The notes: generated from the sequence alone by a model not told the origin. Counted from the first letter of the stretch, positions 8,581 to 18,649 are shown. The stretch is DNA of 64,000 nucleotides from Mycobacterium sp. ITM-2016-00316 (GCF_002968335.2 NZ_CP134398.1:62001-126000), one strand, 5' to 3'. Program-made: numbers and translations.

Positions 8581-10554
8581 TCAGACGGACACAGCTTGGC
8601 GGGGCTTGATGAACTGCTTGGCCGCGACGACCGCCAAGGCGGAGACGACGGTGCCGGCAGCCAAGGCGATGACGAACCACAACAGGTTGCCGATCGCGAA
8701 GAAGACGAAGATGCCGCCGTGCGGCGCCCGCAGCGTCACACCGAACGCCATGCACAGTGCGCCGGTGATGGCCCCGCCGAACATCATCGACGGGATGACG
8801 CGCAGCGGGTCGGCCGCGGCGAACGGGATGGCTCCCTCGGAGATGAACGAGGCGCCGAGAAGCCAAGCCGCGCGGCCGTTTTCTTTCTCGGGTTCGCTGA
8901 ACAGGCCGGGGCGGATGGTCGTGGCGAGAGCCATGGCCAGCGGCGGGACCATGCCGGCCGCCATCACCGTCGCCATGATTTCGAAGGATGCGGTGGTGGC
9001 CGCGGCGAGGCCGGCGGTGGCGAAGGCGTAGGCGGCCTTGTTGACCGGGCCGCCGAGGTCGAAGCACATCATCAGGCCGAGAATGACGCCGAGGAACACC
9101 GCCGAGGTGCCGGTCAGCCCGTTGAGCCAATCGGTGAGGCTGGTGTTGACCCAGGCCAGCGGGCGGCCGATCAGGAAGAACATGATCAGACCCACCGACA
9201 GTGATGCGATGAGCGGGATGATCACCACCGGCATGAGGCCGCGTAACCATTGCGGGACTTTGAGGTTGCTGATCCACAGTGCGGTGAAGCCGGCGATCAC
9301 GCCGCCGACGATGCCGCCGATGAAGCCGCCGCCGACGAACACCGCGAGCGCGCCCGCGGTGAAGCCCGGCGCGATACCGGGCCGATCGGCGATGGCGAAG
9401 GATATGTAGCCGGCCAGCGCGGGCACCAGGAAGCTGAAGGCCAGCCCGCCCAGGGTGAACAGGATGGCACCGAGGTACTGCATCATGCCGCCGTCGGGCA
9501 GGTTGGTCAGCGAGTTGTTGAGCGCGATGTCCTGGCCGTTGTCGGCGATCTCGTAGCCGCCGAACAGGAAGCCCAGCGCGATCAGCAGACCACCGGCCGC
9601 GACGAACGGGATCATGTAGCTCACACCGGTGAGCAGGATCTGCCGGGTCCGGGTGCCCCAGCCGACGTTGGAGGAACCCTCGGTACCGCTGTCGGCGCCG
9701 GCGGTGCCCTCCACCCGGGCGGCCCTCGGGTTATCCGCGGCGGCAACGGCTTCGGCGATCATGGTGTCGGGTTCATTGATGGCGCGTTTCACGCCGGAGG
9801 CGATCACCGGCTTGCCCGCGAACCGGCTGCGGTCCTTGACACCCACATCGGTGGCGAAGATGACGGCGTCGGCGGCGGCGATGGTCGAACCGGGCAGCGG
9901 TGTGCTGCCCGAGGAGCCCTGAGTCTCCACCACGAACTCGACGTCGGCGCGTTCGGCGGCCAGTTTCAGCGCATCGGCCGCCATGTAGGTGTGCGCGATT
10001 CCGGTGGGGCAGGCGGTGATCGCCACGATCTTCTTCTTGGCGGCAGGTGCTGCGGAGGCGGCCGGCGCGGCGGCGGGTGCGTCGGGCGCGGGGGCGGGGT
10101 TCACCACGCCCTCGACCAGCGCGACCAGTTCACCGGCCGTGCCTGCGGACCGCAGCGACTCGACGAAGTCCTTGCGTACCAGCGCGCGGGCCAGGCTGGA
10201 GAGCAGCTTCATGTGTTCGGCGCCGCCGGAATCCGGTGCGGCGATGAGGAACACCAGATCGGCCGGACCGTCTGGGGCGCCGAAGTCGACTTTGGGGGAC
10301 AGCCGGGCGAAACCGATGGTCGGGGTGTCGACATACGGTGACCGGCAGTGCGGGATGGCGATCCCGCCGGGCAGGCCGGTCGCGGACTGGGCCTCGCGCG
10401 CCATCGCGGCGGCGATCAGCCCGTCGGCGTCGGTGGTGCGGCCCGCGCCGACCAGTAGCCCGGCGATGCGGGAGATGACGGACTGCTTGTCGGCGCCGGC
10501 ATCGGCGTCGAGCAGGACCAGGTCGGTGGTGATCACCGAGGGTGAACTGGACAT
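8581..10554 (-). CDS. fruA: Fructose-specific PTS enzyme EIIABC
   Basis: A 657-residue fusion of three PTS domains. The EIIA domain (about 1-150) has phospho-histidine H69 in IAIPHC; an Ala/Pro linker follows (152-172); the EIIB-Fru domain (about 174-275) has the phospho-cysteine C182 in TACPTGIAHTYMAA; the EIIC-Fru domain (about 300-650) has multiple membrane helices. It imports fructose with phosphorylation to fructose 1-phosphate, the substrate of the adjacent fruK. The order A-B-C is typical of actinobacterial FruA. It sits 17 bp downstream of fruK and is probably controlled with it by FruR. Confidence 0.95.
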   Translation of the reverse strand: MSSSPSVITTDLVLLDADAGADKQSVISRIAGLLVGAGRTTDADGLIAAAMAREAQSATGLPGGIAIPHCRSPYVDTPTIGFARLSPKVDFGAPDGPADLVFLIAAPDSGGAEHMKLLSSLARALVRKDFVESLRSAGTAGELVALVEGVVNPAPAPDAPAAAPAASAAPAAKKKIVAITACPTGIAHTYMAADALKLAAERADVEFVVETQGSSGSTPLPGSTIAAADAVIFATDVGVKDRSRFAGKPVIASGVKRAINEPDTMIAEAVAAADNPRAARVEGTAGADSGTEGSSNVGWGTRTRQILLTGVSYMIPFVAAGGLLIALGFLFGGYEIADNGQDIALNNSLTNLPDGGMMQYLGAILFTLGGLAFSFLVPALAGYISFAIADRPGIAPGFTAGALAVFVGGGFIGGIVGGVIAGFTALWISNLKVPQWLRGLMPVVIIPLIASLSVGLIMFFLIGRPLAWVNTSLTDWLNGLTGTSAVFLGVILGLMMCFDLGGPVNKAAYAFATAGLAAATTASFEIMATVMAAGMVPPLAMALATTIRPGLFSEPEKENGRAAWLLGASFISEGAIPFAAADPLRVIPSMMFGGAITGALCMAFGVTLRAPHGGIFVFFAIGNLLWFVIALAAGTVVSALAVVAAKQFIKPRQAVSV

Positions 10555-10571
10555 GGAGTGACCTTCTGTTG

Positions 10572-11549
10572 TCAGGACTCGGAACGGGACAGTGAAATGG
10601 CCTTCACTGGTACGGCTTTCAGATCGATGAGGTCCGGCGTCGGCAGCGCGGACCCGGGCAGCGAGGCGGCGGCACTGCCATAGGCGACAGCCATCCGCAG
10701 CCGGTCGGGGGCGTCCGCCCCGGACAGCGCCGCCCGTACGTAGCCGGCGAGTGCGGAATCACCGGCCCCGACCGTGCTGCGCGGGGTGATCGGCGGAGAG
10801 CCGGCCAACCAGGCGCCGGTCGGGTCGACGAGCACCGCGCCGGCCGCGCCGAGGGTGACCAGGATGGTGCGGGCGCCGCGGTCGACCAATCGGCGGGCCG
10901 CGGCGATCACCGGCATCGGATCACCGGCGGCGGCAGCATCTTCCAGCTCCTGGGCGGAGGTGCCGGTCAGGCCGGCGAGTTCCTCGGCGTTGGGTTTGAT
11001 GAGATCGGGGGCCGCGCGGCCGAAGGACGCGGCCAGCGCGGACAGCGGTGCGTCCGAGGTGTCCACCGCGACGAGGCAGTCCTTGTCGGACAACTGGGCG
11101 ACCACGTCGGCGTACCAGCTCACCGGTACGCCCGGTGGCAGCGACCCGGACATCACGATCCACTCCGCCCGGTGCCCGGCTTCCACCACGGTGCGGGTCA
11201 GCGCTTCCAGGGCGTCGGCGTCCAGCGTCGCACCCGGCTCATTGAGTTTGGTGGTGGTGCCGTCATTTTCGGTGATGGCCACGTTGGTGCGGATCGTTCC
11301 GCGGATGGGCACCGTGGCGTAGGGGACCCCGGCGGCCCGCAGCGCGGTGAGCATCGGGTCGGCGTCGGCCGAGGGCAGCACGGCCAACGCATCCAGACCT
11401 GCCAGGCCGAGGGCGCGCGCAACGTTGACGCCCTTGCCGCCGGGTTCGTCGGTCACCGAACTGATCCGGTGTACCGCACCTCGGGTCAGGGTGCCGGGCA
11501 GCGTGACGGTGCGGTCGATGCTGGGGTTGGGCGTGACGGTGACGATCAT
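10572..11549 (-). CDS. fruK: 1-phosphofructokinase
   Basis: A 325-residue PfkB-family kinase. Visible motifs are PGGKGVNVARALG near residue 40 and the anion-hole motif TVGAGDSALAGYV near residue 252, whose Asp is the catalytic base. It converts fructose 1-phosphate to fructose 1,6-bisphosphate. The frame stays open upstream, but the start was set at ATG 11549 because MIVTVTPNPSIDRTV is the usual PfkB N-terminus and the ATG overlaps the fruR stop by 4 bp (ATGA), indicating coupled translation. Confidence 0.94.
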   Translation of the reverse strand: MIVTVTPNPSIDRTVTLPGTLTRGAVHRISSVTDEPGGKGVNVARALGLAGLDALAVLPSADADPMLTALRAAGVPYATVPIRGTIRTNVAITENDGTTTKLNEPGATLDADALEALTRTVVEAGHRAEWIVMSGSLPPGVPVSWYADVVAQLSDKDCLVAVDTSDAPLSALAASFGRAAPDLIKPNAEELAGLTGTSAQELEDAAAAGDPMPVIAAARRLVDRGARTILVTLGAAGAVLVDPTGAWLAGSPPITPRSTVGAGDSALAGYVRAALSGADAPDRLRMAVAYGSAAASLPGSALPTPDLIDLKAVPVKAISLSRSES

Positions 11550-12325
11550 GCGGATGCTCCTGCACAGGTGACTTCGATTCCGAGGCCGATGAGCTCCTCG
11601 CGGGCGGTGTCGGCGATCTCGGTATCGGTGATGAGAGCGTCGACGGCGGAGATCGGCGCGAAGCTGTGGAGTTCTTCCCGGCCGATCTTCGAGGAATCGG
11701 CGACCACGACGACATAATTCGCACACTTGACCATGGCGCGTTTGATGGCTGCCTCCTCGGTGTCCGGTGTGGACAGGCCGTGCCGCACGGTGATCCCGTT
11801 GGTGCCGATGAAGGCGATGTCCACCCGCAGCTGCTCGAGGGTCTGCAGGGCCTGCTCGCCGACGGTGGCCTGGGTCAGCCCGCGGACCCGTCCGCCGAGC
11901 AACTGCAGCGATACCGATGGCACCGCGGACAGCCGGGCGGCCACCGGTACCGAATTGGTCACCACCACGAGCTCGCGGTCGGTCGGGATGAGTGCGGCGA
12001 CCCGGCTGGTGGTGGTGCCGGCGTCCAGCAGCACACTGGCACCACCGGCCGGGAAGACGTCGGTGGCGGCCGCGGCGATGGCGTCCTTGTGCGCGGCCCG
12101 GGTGGCGTCCCGCTCGCCGACATCCTGTTCGACCAGGTGCAGCGCCCGCGCCGGGACGGCGCCGCCGTGGACCCGGCGCAGCAGGCCGGCCTTGTGCAGC
12201 ACGGCGAGGTCGCGGCGCACCGTTTCGGTGGTGACGTCGTAGGTCTGGGCCAGTTCGGTGACCGACGCGCGCCCCTGCTGCATCACCAGGGTGGCGATGG
12301 CGTTCTGGCGTTCCTCGGCGTACAT
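11546..12325 (-). CDS. fruR: DeoR-family regulator of the fructose operon
   Basis: A 259-residue DeoR regulator with an N-terminal helix-turn-helix (about 18-55, RASVTELAQTYDVTTETVRRDL) and a DeoR sugar-phosphate sensor domain containing LDAGTTTSRVAALI. In this family a phosphorylated sugar, here probably fructose 1-phosphate or fructose 1,6-bisphosphate, relieves repression. It is the first gene of fruR-fruK-fruA-ptsH and is divergent from ptsI. Dyads in the 100-bp gap are plausible targets. The gene name follows context; binding has not been shown here. Confidence 0.88.
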   Translation of the reverse strand: MYAEERQNAIATLVMQQGRASVTELAQTYDVTTETVRRDLAVLHKAGLLRRVHGGAVPARALHLVEQDVGERDATRAAHKDAIAAAATDVFPAGGASVLLDAGTTTSRVAALIPTDRELVVVTNSVPVAARLSAVPSVSLQLLGGRVRGLTQATVGEQALQTLEQLRVDIAFIGTNGITVRHGLSTPDTEEAAIKRAMVKCANYVVVVADSSKIGREELHSFAPISAVDALITDTEIADTAREELIGLGIEVTCAGASA

Positions 12326-12390
12326 CCGTCTCCGTTCGGGTGAGCTGACCGGCTCAAATGTTGATATATGTGGTTTTACGCTTGAATCTG

Positions 12391-12418
12391 TTGACTTGTC
12401 AATGCTTTCTTGTAATCT
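12391..12418 (+). promoter_or_regulatory. Promoter of ptsI with overlapping dyad
   Basis: TTGACT (12391-12396) and TAATCT (12413-12418), spaced 16 bp apart, form a good sigma-70 type promoter. The ptsI ATG begins only 7 nt after the -10 box, so transcription probably starts at or very near the A of the ATG and the mRNA would be leaderless. The perfect dyad TTGACTTGTCAA (12391-12402) covers the -35 box and is a candidate FruR operator. Confidence 0.6.
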
Positions 12419-12425
12419 GAATCAC

Positions 12426-14105
12426 ATGAGCACTTCATCCGTGACTGAGACACAGGTTCTGACCGGCGTTCCGGTGGTGGCCGGAGTGGCCTACGCCCCG
12501 GTGATCCGGCCGGGAGCGCGACCGACCGCCCCGGTGTCGGCCGCCGATGTGCCCGAGGCGGACCGGCCGGGCGAGGTGGACCGGCTCAAAGCCGCGGCGG
12601 CCGCAGTCGCCGAGCGGCTGCGCGATCGGGCGGCCCACGCGACCGGCGTGGCTTCGGAGGTGCTGGCCACCACCGCCGCACTGGCCCAGGACCGGGCCTG
12701 GCTGCTGGACGCCGAAAAGCGGATCAAGGCGGGCAGTCCGGCCCATCATGCGGTGGGTGGGGCCATCGCCAAGATCTCTGACGCGCTGTCGAAGGCCGGC
12801 GACCTGATGGCCGAACGGGTGACCGACCTGCGGGACGTCCGTGACCGGGTGCTCGCTCAGCTGGCCGGGCTGCCCGAACCCGGCGTCCCGGTGCCGGATG
12901 TTCCCTCGGTGCTGTGCGCGGAGGACCTCGCGCCCGCCGACACCGCCGGCCTGGACCCGACCCTGGTGGTGGCGCTGGCCACCACTCTCGGCGGCCCGAC
13001 GAGCCACACCGCGATCATCGCCCGCCAGCTCGGCATTCCGTGCGTGGTGGCGGTGGGCGGGCTGGACGCGGTGCCGGCCGGTGTGAAGGTGATGGTCAAC
13101 GGTGCCCTCGGCACAGTGACGGTGTCCCCGGATGCCGAGCAGGCGCAGCGCGCCGTCGGGAAAGCACGCGAGGACGCCGCGCGCATCGCGCAATGGACCG
13201 GACCCGGCGCCACCGCCGACGGGCAGGCGGTGGCGGTACTGGCGAACGTCCAGGATGGTGCGGCGGCCCGGTCGGCGAGTCAGACTCCGGCCGAAGGCGT
13301 GGGGCTCTTCCGTACCGAACTGTGTTTCCTGAACCGCGATACCGAGCCGACGGTGGACGAGCAGGCGCGCATCTACGGTGAGGTGCTGACCGCGTTCGAG
13401 GGCCGCAAGGTTGTCATCCGCACCCTGGACGCCGGCTCGGACAAACCGCTGAAATTCGCCGGGCATGCGGATGAGGCCAACCCGGCACTGGGGGTGCGCG
13501 GCGTTCGCATCTCGTTCGGGAACCCGGGACTGCTCACCCGTCAGCTCGAGTCGATCGCCGCGGCGGCACAGGCCACCGGCAGCGATCCGTGGGTGATGGC
13601 GCCGATGATCGCCACTCCCGACGAAGCGAAAAACTTTGCCGCCCAAGCACGCTCCTTCGGGCTGACGCCTGGTGTGATGATCGAGATTCCGGCGGCTGCA
13701 CTGCTGGCCGACCGCATCCTGGAGCATGTCGACTTCTTGTCGATCGGCACCAACGATCTGGCGCAGTACACGATGGCCGCCGACCGGATGTCGGCCGAAC
13801 TGGCCACCCTGACCGATCCGTGGCAACCCGGCGTGCTGACCTTGGTCGCGATGACCGCCAAGGCCGGTGCGGCCGTGGGCAAGCCGGTCGGTGTGTGCGG
13901 TGAGGCGGCCGCGGACCCGCTACTGGCCTGCGTGCTGGTGGGGATGGGCGTGACGTCACTGTCGGCGGCCGCGACGGCGGTGCCGGGAGTGGGCGCCGCG
14001 CTGGCCGGGGTCACGCTGGAGCGGTGCCGTGCCGCGGCGCAGGCGGTGGTGCAGACGGCAAGTGCCGCGGACGCCAGGTCCGCGGCACTTGCCGTGTTGG
14101 GGTAA
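12426..14105 (+). CDS. ptsI: PTS enzyme I (phosphoenolpyruvate-protein phosphotransferase)
   Basis: A 559-residue enzyme I. Active-site H194 lies in GGPTSHTAIIARQLGIPCVV; the PEP-binding barrel shows GVGLFRTELCFL, TLDAGSDKPL, GVMIEIPAA and SIGTNDLAQYTMAADR. It takes phosphate from PEP and passes it to HPr. ATG 12426 was chosen over in-frame upstream codons because MSTSSVTETQVLTGVPVVAGVA fits the family N-terminus and the promoter lies just upstream. It is divergent from fruR and completes the PTS in this locus. Confidence 0.95.
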   Translation: MSTSSVTETQVLTGVPVVAGVAYAPVIRPGARPTAPVSAADVPEADRPGEVDRLKAAAAAVAERLRDRAAHATGVASEVLATTAALAQDRAWLLDAEKRIKAGSPAHHAVGGAIAKISDALSKAGDLMAERVTDLRDVRDRVLAQLAGLPEPGVPVPDVPSVLCAEDLAPADTAGLDPTLVVALATTLGGPTSHTAIIARQLGIPCVVAVGGLDAVPAGVKVMVNGALGTVTVSPDAEQAQRAVGKAREDAARIAQWTGPGATADGQAVAVLANVQDGAAARSASQTPAEGVGLFRTELCFLNRDTEPTVDEQARIYGEVLTAFEGRKVVIRTLDAGSDKPLKFAGHADEANPALGVRGVRISFGNPGLLTRQLESIAAAAQATGSDPWVMAPMIATPDEAKNFAAQARSFGLTPGVMIEIPAAALLADRILEHVDFLSIGTNDLAQYTMAADRMSAELATLTDPWQPGVLTLVAMTAKAGAAVGKPVGVCGEAAADPLLACVLVGMGVTSLSAAATAVPGVGAALAGVTLERCRAAAQAVVQTASAADARSAALAVLG

Positions 14106-14111
14106 AGCGGG

Positions 14112-14267
14112 CTAGAACCAGACTTTTCGACCACCGACCGGACGGCCGACGGCGCCCAGGATCCACAGCACGACGCCGACGACGACGAGAATCGCGCCGA
14201 TCGTGTAGAGGATCGAGAGGCTGGTGAAGTATCCGATCAGCAGGAGCACGATGCCGAGCACAATCAT
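14112..14267 (-). CDS. Small hydrophobic membrane protein (DUF6131-like)
   Basis: A 51-residue protein with two hydrophobic segments (MIVLGIVLLLIGYFTSL and ILYTIGAILVVVGVVLWILG) and a short basic tail, GRPVGGRKVWF. Very similar short proteins are common in actinobacteria; DUF6131 is my best guess and no function is known. The ATG at 14267 has GGATGG 8 nt upstream. The in-frame ATG at 14279 would add four residues but lacks room for a Shine-Dalgarno. It converges on ptsI, with 6 bp between the stops, and is divergent from the pirin gene. Confidence 0.75.
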   Translation of the reverse strand: MIVLGIVLLLIGYFTSLSILYTIGAILVVVGVVLWILGAVGRPVGGRKVWF

Positions 14268-14425
14268 GGTAATTCCCATCCTTGAGGTGATGCTGACGCG
14301 TTATCGCTCGAGAGGAATTTCCAAAACCGTCAAAATCCAAACCTGCCGGTCGTGATCGGGTCCCCGGTGTGGTTCGGACCGGGCGCGCCAGGAATGAATC
14401 GGACCACAGTCCGGTTAATCTGAAC

Positions 14426-15397
14426 ATGCCTGCCATCACAGCCGATACGCTCACCCTGCCCCGCATCGCGGCGGCCTCGCCCGCCGAGACCGAGCGCCGC
14501 GTGCGCTCCATCACCACCGGCCCCCGCGGCTACGAGGGCGAGGGGTTCCCCGTCGTCCGCGCCTTCGCCGGCGTCAGCGCCGCCGACCTCGACCCCTTTG
14601 TGCACATGGACCAGATGGGTGAGATCGAATACCAGCCCGGTGAACCCCGCGGGACCGACTGGCATCCGCACCGCGGCTTCGAGACCGTCACCTACATGAT
14701 CGACGGACGCTTCGCGCACCAGGACTCGCACGGCGGCGGAGGTCTGATCACCGACGGTGCCACCCAATGGATGACGGCGGGTGCCGGCATCCTGCACATC
14801 GAGACCCCGCCCGCCGAACTGGTCGAGAGCGGTGGTCTGTTCCACGGCGTCCAGCTCTGGGTGAACCTGCCGCGCAAGGACAAGTTCGCCGCGCCGCGCT
14901 ACCAATCCATCGAGGGCGGTGCCGTGGAGCTGTTGTCCTCGGACGACGGTGGCGCGTTGGTCCGCGTCATCGCCGGGTCCATCGGCGAGCATGCCGGACC
15001 GGGCCAGACCCACACCCCGATCGCGTTGGCCCACGCCACCATCGAGCCCGGCGCGCGGCTGAACCTGCCCTGGGATCGGCAGTTCAACGCACTGGTCTAT
15101 GTGCTGTCCGGGCGGGGCAGCGTGGGGTCAGAGGGCCGGCCGATCCAGCAGGGTCAGCTGGCCGTGCTCGGCTCCGGTGACCGCATCGACATCGCCGCGG
15201 ACTCCGGACAGGACGGCAACCGGCCGGCGCTGGAGGTGCTGCTGCTGGGCGGACGCCCGATCCGCGAGCCGGTGGTGCAGTACGGGCCGTTCGTGATGAA
15301 TTCCAAATCGGAGGTGCTGCAGGCGATGGAGGACTTCAACGCCGGCCGGTTCGGGTCACTGCCGCCGAACGCTCTCACTCCGCACCGGGTGCGCTGA
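14426..15397 (+). CDS. Pirin family bicupin protein
   Basis: A 323-residue pirin. The N-terminal cupin keeps the likely metal ligands H80, H82, H124 and E126 (DWHPHRGFETVTYMIDG and AGAGILHIETPPAE); a second, degenerate cupin follows with a Pirin_C region ending LLLGGRPIREPVVQYGPFVMN. Family members include quercetin dioxygenases and redox-responsive regulators, so the substrate cannot be stated. A TAATCT -10-like element at 14416-14421 ends 4 nt before the ATG, which would make the transcript nearly leaderless. Confidence 0.88.
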   Translation: MPAITADTLTLPRIAAASPAETERRVRSITTGPRGYEGEGFPVVRAFAGVSAADLDPFVHMDQMGEIEYQPGEPRGTDWHPHRGFETVTYMIDGRFAHQDSHGGGGLITDGATQWMTAGAGILHIETPPAELVESGGLFHGVQLWVNLPRKDKFAAPRYQSIEGGAVELLSSDDGGALVRVIAGSIGEHAGPGQTHTPIALAHATIEPGARLNLPWDRQFNALVYVLSGRGSVGSEGRPIQQGQLAVLGSGDRIDIAADSGQDGNRPALEVLLLGGRPIREPVVQYGPFVMNSKSEVLQAMEDFNAGRFGSLPPNALTPHRVR

Positions 15398-15475
15398 ACC
15401 CTGCTCCCAGCAGTTTGCTGAAAGGTCAATTCCGCCTGACTTCGCAATCATCCTCGAGTAGCGGGGCAGGTGATC

Positions 15476-15500
15476 TGTGGCACAATTTGACTGTGCCGCA
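15476..15500. promoter_or_regulatory. Inverted repeat at the TetR start codon
   Basis: TGTGGCAC (15476-15483) and GTGCCGCA (15493-15500) form a 7-of-8 inverted repeat with a 9-bp spacer, and the right arm contains the GTG start of the TetR gene. The size suits a TetR-dimer operator for autorepression. This is inferred from symmetry and position alone. Confidence 0.45.
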
Positions 15501-16128
15501 TATAGCCAGCAGAGGTCCGGGTCGTCCGCCTGCCGCCAAGGCAGCGGAGACCCGGGAGCGCATCCTGCAGGCCGCACGCGAGGTATTCAGCGAACTCGGC
15601 TACGACGCAGCAACATTCCAGGCCATCGCGGTTCGTTCGGATCTGACCCGCCCGGCCATCAACCATTACTTCCAGAGCAAGCACCTGCTCTACCGGGAAG
15701 TGGTCGAGCACACCAACGCCGTCGTGGTGCGTGCCGGCATCGAAAAAGCCAAGGCCGAGCCGACACTTTTGAAGAGGCTGTCGGCGTTTTACGCGGTGGC
15801 GATGCAGGCCGACAGCAAGGACCGCTCGGTCGCGGCCTTCCTGGTGACCTCGGTGCTGGAGGCGCAGCGCCATCCCGAGCTCAGCCAGGACGAGCACGAC
15901 CCGCTCGCGAACTCGCGGGCGTTCGTTCAGTGGGCCGTCGGCGATGCCATCGAGCGCGGCGAACTGACCACCGACACCGACGTCGCAACGTTGGTCGAGA
16001 TGCTGGTCGCGGTGATGTGGGGGATGGGTTTCTACGCCGGTTACGTCGGGACGCATGACGAAGCCGCCGCGGTGGTCGAGCAATTGGAACTGCTGATGGC
16101 TAACAAGCTGTGGACGCTCACGAAGTAG
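15493..16128 (+). CDS. TetR family regulator (Rv0144-like)
   Basis: A 211-residue TetR regulator with the N-terminal DNA-binding domain at about residues 15-62 (TRERILQAAREVFSELGYDAATFQAIAVRSDLTRPAINHYFQSKHLLY) and a helical ligand domain with no identifiable effector. GTG 15493 is taken as the start: it leaves the usual short basic arm (SRGPGRPPAAKAAETRERI), whereas earlier in-frame codons would add unusual sequence. Its position upstream of the methyltransferase, aldehyde dehydrogenase and SDR genes matches Rv0144 in M. tuberculosis. Confidence 0.87.
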   Translation: MPHIASRGPGRPPAAKAAETRERILQAAREVFSELGYDAATFQAIAVRSDLTRPAINHYFQSKHLLYREVVEHTNAVVVRAGIEKAKAEPTLLKRLSAFYAVAMQADSKDRSVAAFLVTSVLEAQRHPELSQDEHDPLANSRAFVQWAVGDAIERGELTTDTDVATLVEMLVAVMWGMGFYAGYVGTHDEAAAVVEQLELLMANKLWTLTK

Positions 16129-16171
16129 CTGCGCACCGGCGAAGACGGATAGATCACCTAACTATCGGTAG

Positions 16172-17122
<951 letters not shown>

Positions 17123-17198
17123 GAGCGGAACTGAGGTCTTATGGACCGACCGACCGGATGGTTAGTATCAGATTTCCTCGGTCTGGAAGGACGCTCCA

Positions 17199-18602
17199 AT
17201 GACCATGCATGCAGACGCACCCACTTCACCAGCGGTGACCGACATCCCGGCGGTCGTCGCCGGACTCCGCGCGGCCTACGCCACCGGCCGCACCCGCGAC
17301 ATCGAATGGCGTAAACAGCAGCTCCGCGCGCTGGAACGGATGGTCGTCGACAACGAGTCCGCCATCGCCGACGCGCTGGCATCGGACCTGGGCCGCAAGC
17401 CGTTCGAGGCGTGGCTGGCCGATATCGCCAGCACCGCCGCCGAGGCCCGCGACGCCGCCAAGCATCTGGGCAAGTGGGCCAAGCGCCGGTACCGGCTCCT
17501 GGAGCTGTCCCAGCTGCCGGCCCGCGGCTGGGTCGAGTACGAGCCCTTCGGCACCGTGCTCGTCATCGGCGCCTGGAACTTCCCGTTCGCGCTGACCCTC
17601 GGCCCCGCGGTGGGTGCCATCGCCGCCGGTAACACCGTCGCGCTCAAACCCTCCGAGCTGGCGCCCGCGTCCTCGGCGTTGATGGCCGAGCTGGTCCCTC
17701 GATACCTGGACCCCGAGGCCGTCGCGGTCATCGAGGGTGACGGTTCGGTCAGCCAGCTGCTCATCGACCAGGGGTTCGACAAGATCTGCTTCACCGGTGG
17801 CACCGAGATCGGCCGCAAGGTCTATCAAGCCGCCGCCGCGCATCTGACCCCGGTGACCCTGGAGCTGGGCGGCAAGAGCCCGGTCATCGTGGCCGCCGAC
17901 GCCGACCTGGACGTCGCCGCCAAACGGATCGCCTGGACCAAGCTGATCAACTCCGGTCAGATCTGCATCGCCCCGGACTACGTGCTCGTCGACGCCGCGG
18001 TGCGTGACGAGCTGGTCGCCAAGGTCAAGGCCGCGGTACAGGTGTTCGAGGCCGACGCGACCGGCGGCAAGCGCATCGTGAACCGGCGCCACTTCGACCG
18101 GCTCGCCGCGGCGGTGGCCGCCACCGAGGGCGAGGTGGCGATCGGCGGCGGCACGAATGCCGCCGAGCTGGCGATCGAGCCGACCGTCGTGGTCGACCCG
18201 TCGCTGGACGAGCCACTGATGACCGATGAGATCTTCGGACCGGTCCTGCCGATCGTCACGGTCCAGAACCTGGACGAGGCAATCGCTTTCGTCAACGCGA
18301 GGCCCAAGCCGTTGGCCGCCTACCTGTTCACCAAGAGCAAGGCCACCCGAGAACGGGTGATCCGTGAGGTGCCCGCCGGCGGCATGGTGGTCAACCACCT
18401 GATCTTCCACTTCGCGACCACCAAGCTGCCGTTCGGTGGTGTCGGCCCGTCCGGGATGGGCGCCTATCACGGCCGGTACGGATTCGAGGAGTTCAGCCAC
18501 CGCAAATCGGTGCTGACCAAGACCACCCGCCCCGACTTGGGGGCGATGATCTACCCGCCGTATACAGAGAAGGCGTGGAAACTGGCCCGGCGGCTTTTCT
18601 AG
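17199..18602 (+). CDS. NAD(P)+-dependent aldehyde dehydrogenase (Rv0147-like)
   Basis: A 467-residue aldehyde dehydrogenase of the class 3 / fatty-aldehyde type, with catalytic C256 (SGQICIAPD), general base E222 (LELGGKSP) and N127 (GAWNFPF). The C-terminal hydrophobic tail (MIYPPYTEKAWKLARRLF) suggests membrane association, as in fatty aldehyde dehydrogenases. It oxidises aldehydes to acids; a lipid-derived aldehyde is likely but unproven. A good ribosome site (GGAAGG) precedes the ATG, with a TAGTAT -10 box at 17163-17168. It is syntenic with Rv0147 and lies 47 bp before the SDR gene. Confidence 0.92.
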   Translation: MTMHADAPTSPAVTDIPAVVAGLRAAYATGRTRDIEWRKQQLRALERMVVDNESAIADALASDLGRKPFEAWLADIASTAAEARDAAKHLGKWAKRRYRLLELSQLPARGWVEYEPFGTVLVIGAWNFPFALTLGPAVGAIAAGNTVALKPSELAPASSALMAELVPRYLDPEAVAVIEGDGSVSQLLIDQGFDKICFTGGTEIGRKVYQAAAAHLTPVTLELGGKSPVIVAADADLDVAAKRIAWTKLINSGQICIAPDYVLVDAAVRDELVAKVKAAVQVFEADATGGKRIVNRRHFDRLAAAVAATEGEVAIGGGTNAAELAIEPTVVVDPSLDEPLMTDEIFGPVLPIVTVQNLDEAIAFVNARPKPLAAYLFTKSKATRERVIREVPAGGMVVNHLIFHFATTKLPFGGVGPSGMGAYHGRYGFEEFSHRKSVLTKTTRPDLGAMIYPPYTEKAWKLARRLF

Positions 18603-18607
18603 CCGGC

Positions 18608-18637
18608 GGATCGGCCCAAACAGGATCGACCCAAACA
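18608..18637 (+). repeat. Tandem 15-bp duplication before the SDR gene
   Basis: Two copies of GGATCGRCCCAAACA stand head to tail (18608-18622 and 18623-18637), differing at one base, between the aldehyde dehydrogenase stop and the SDR ribosome site. Because the second copy ends just before AGGAGAGG, the duplication changes the spacing of the leader but not the ribosome site itself. Confidence 0.9.
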
Positions 18638-18649
18638 GGAGAGGTAGCA

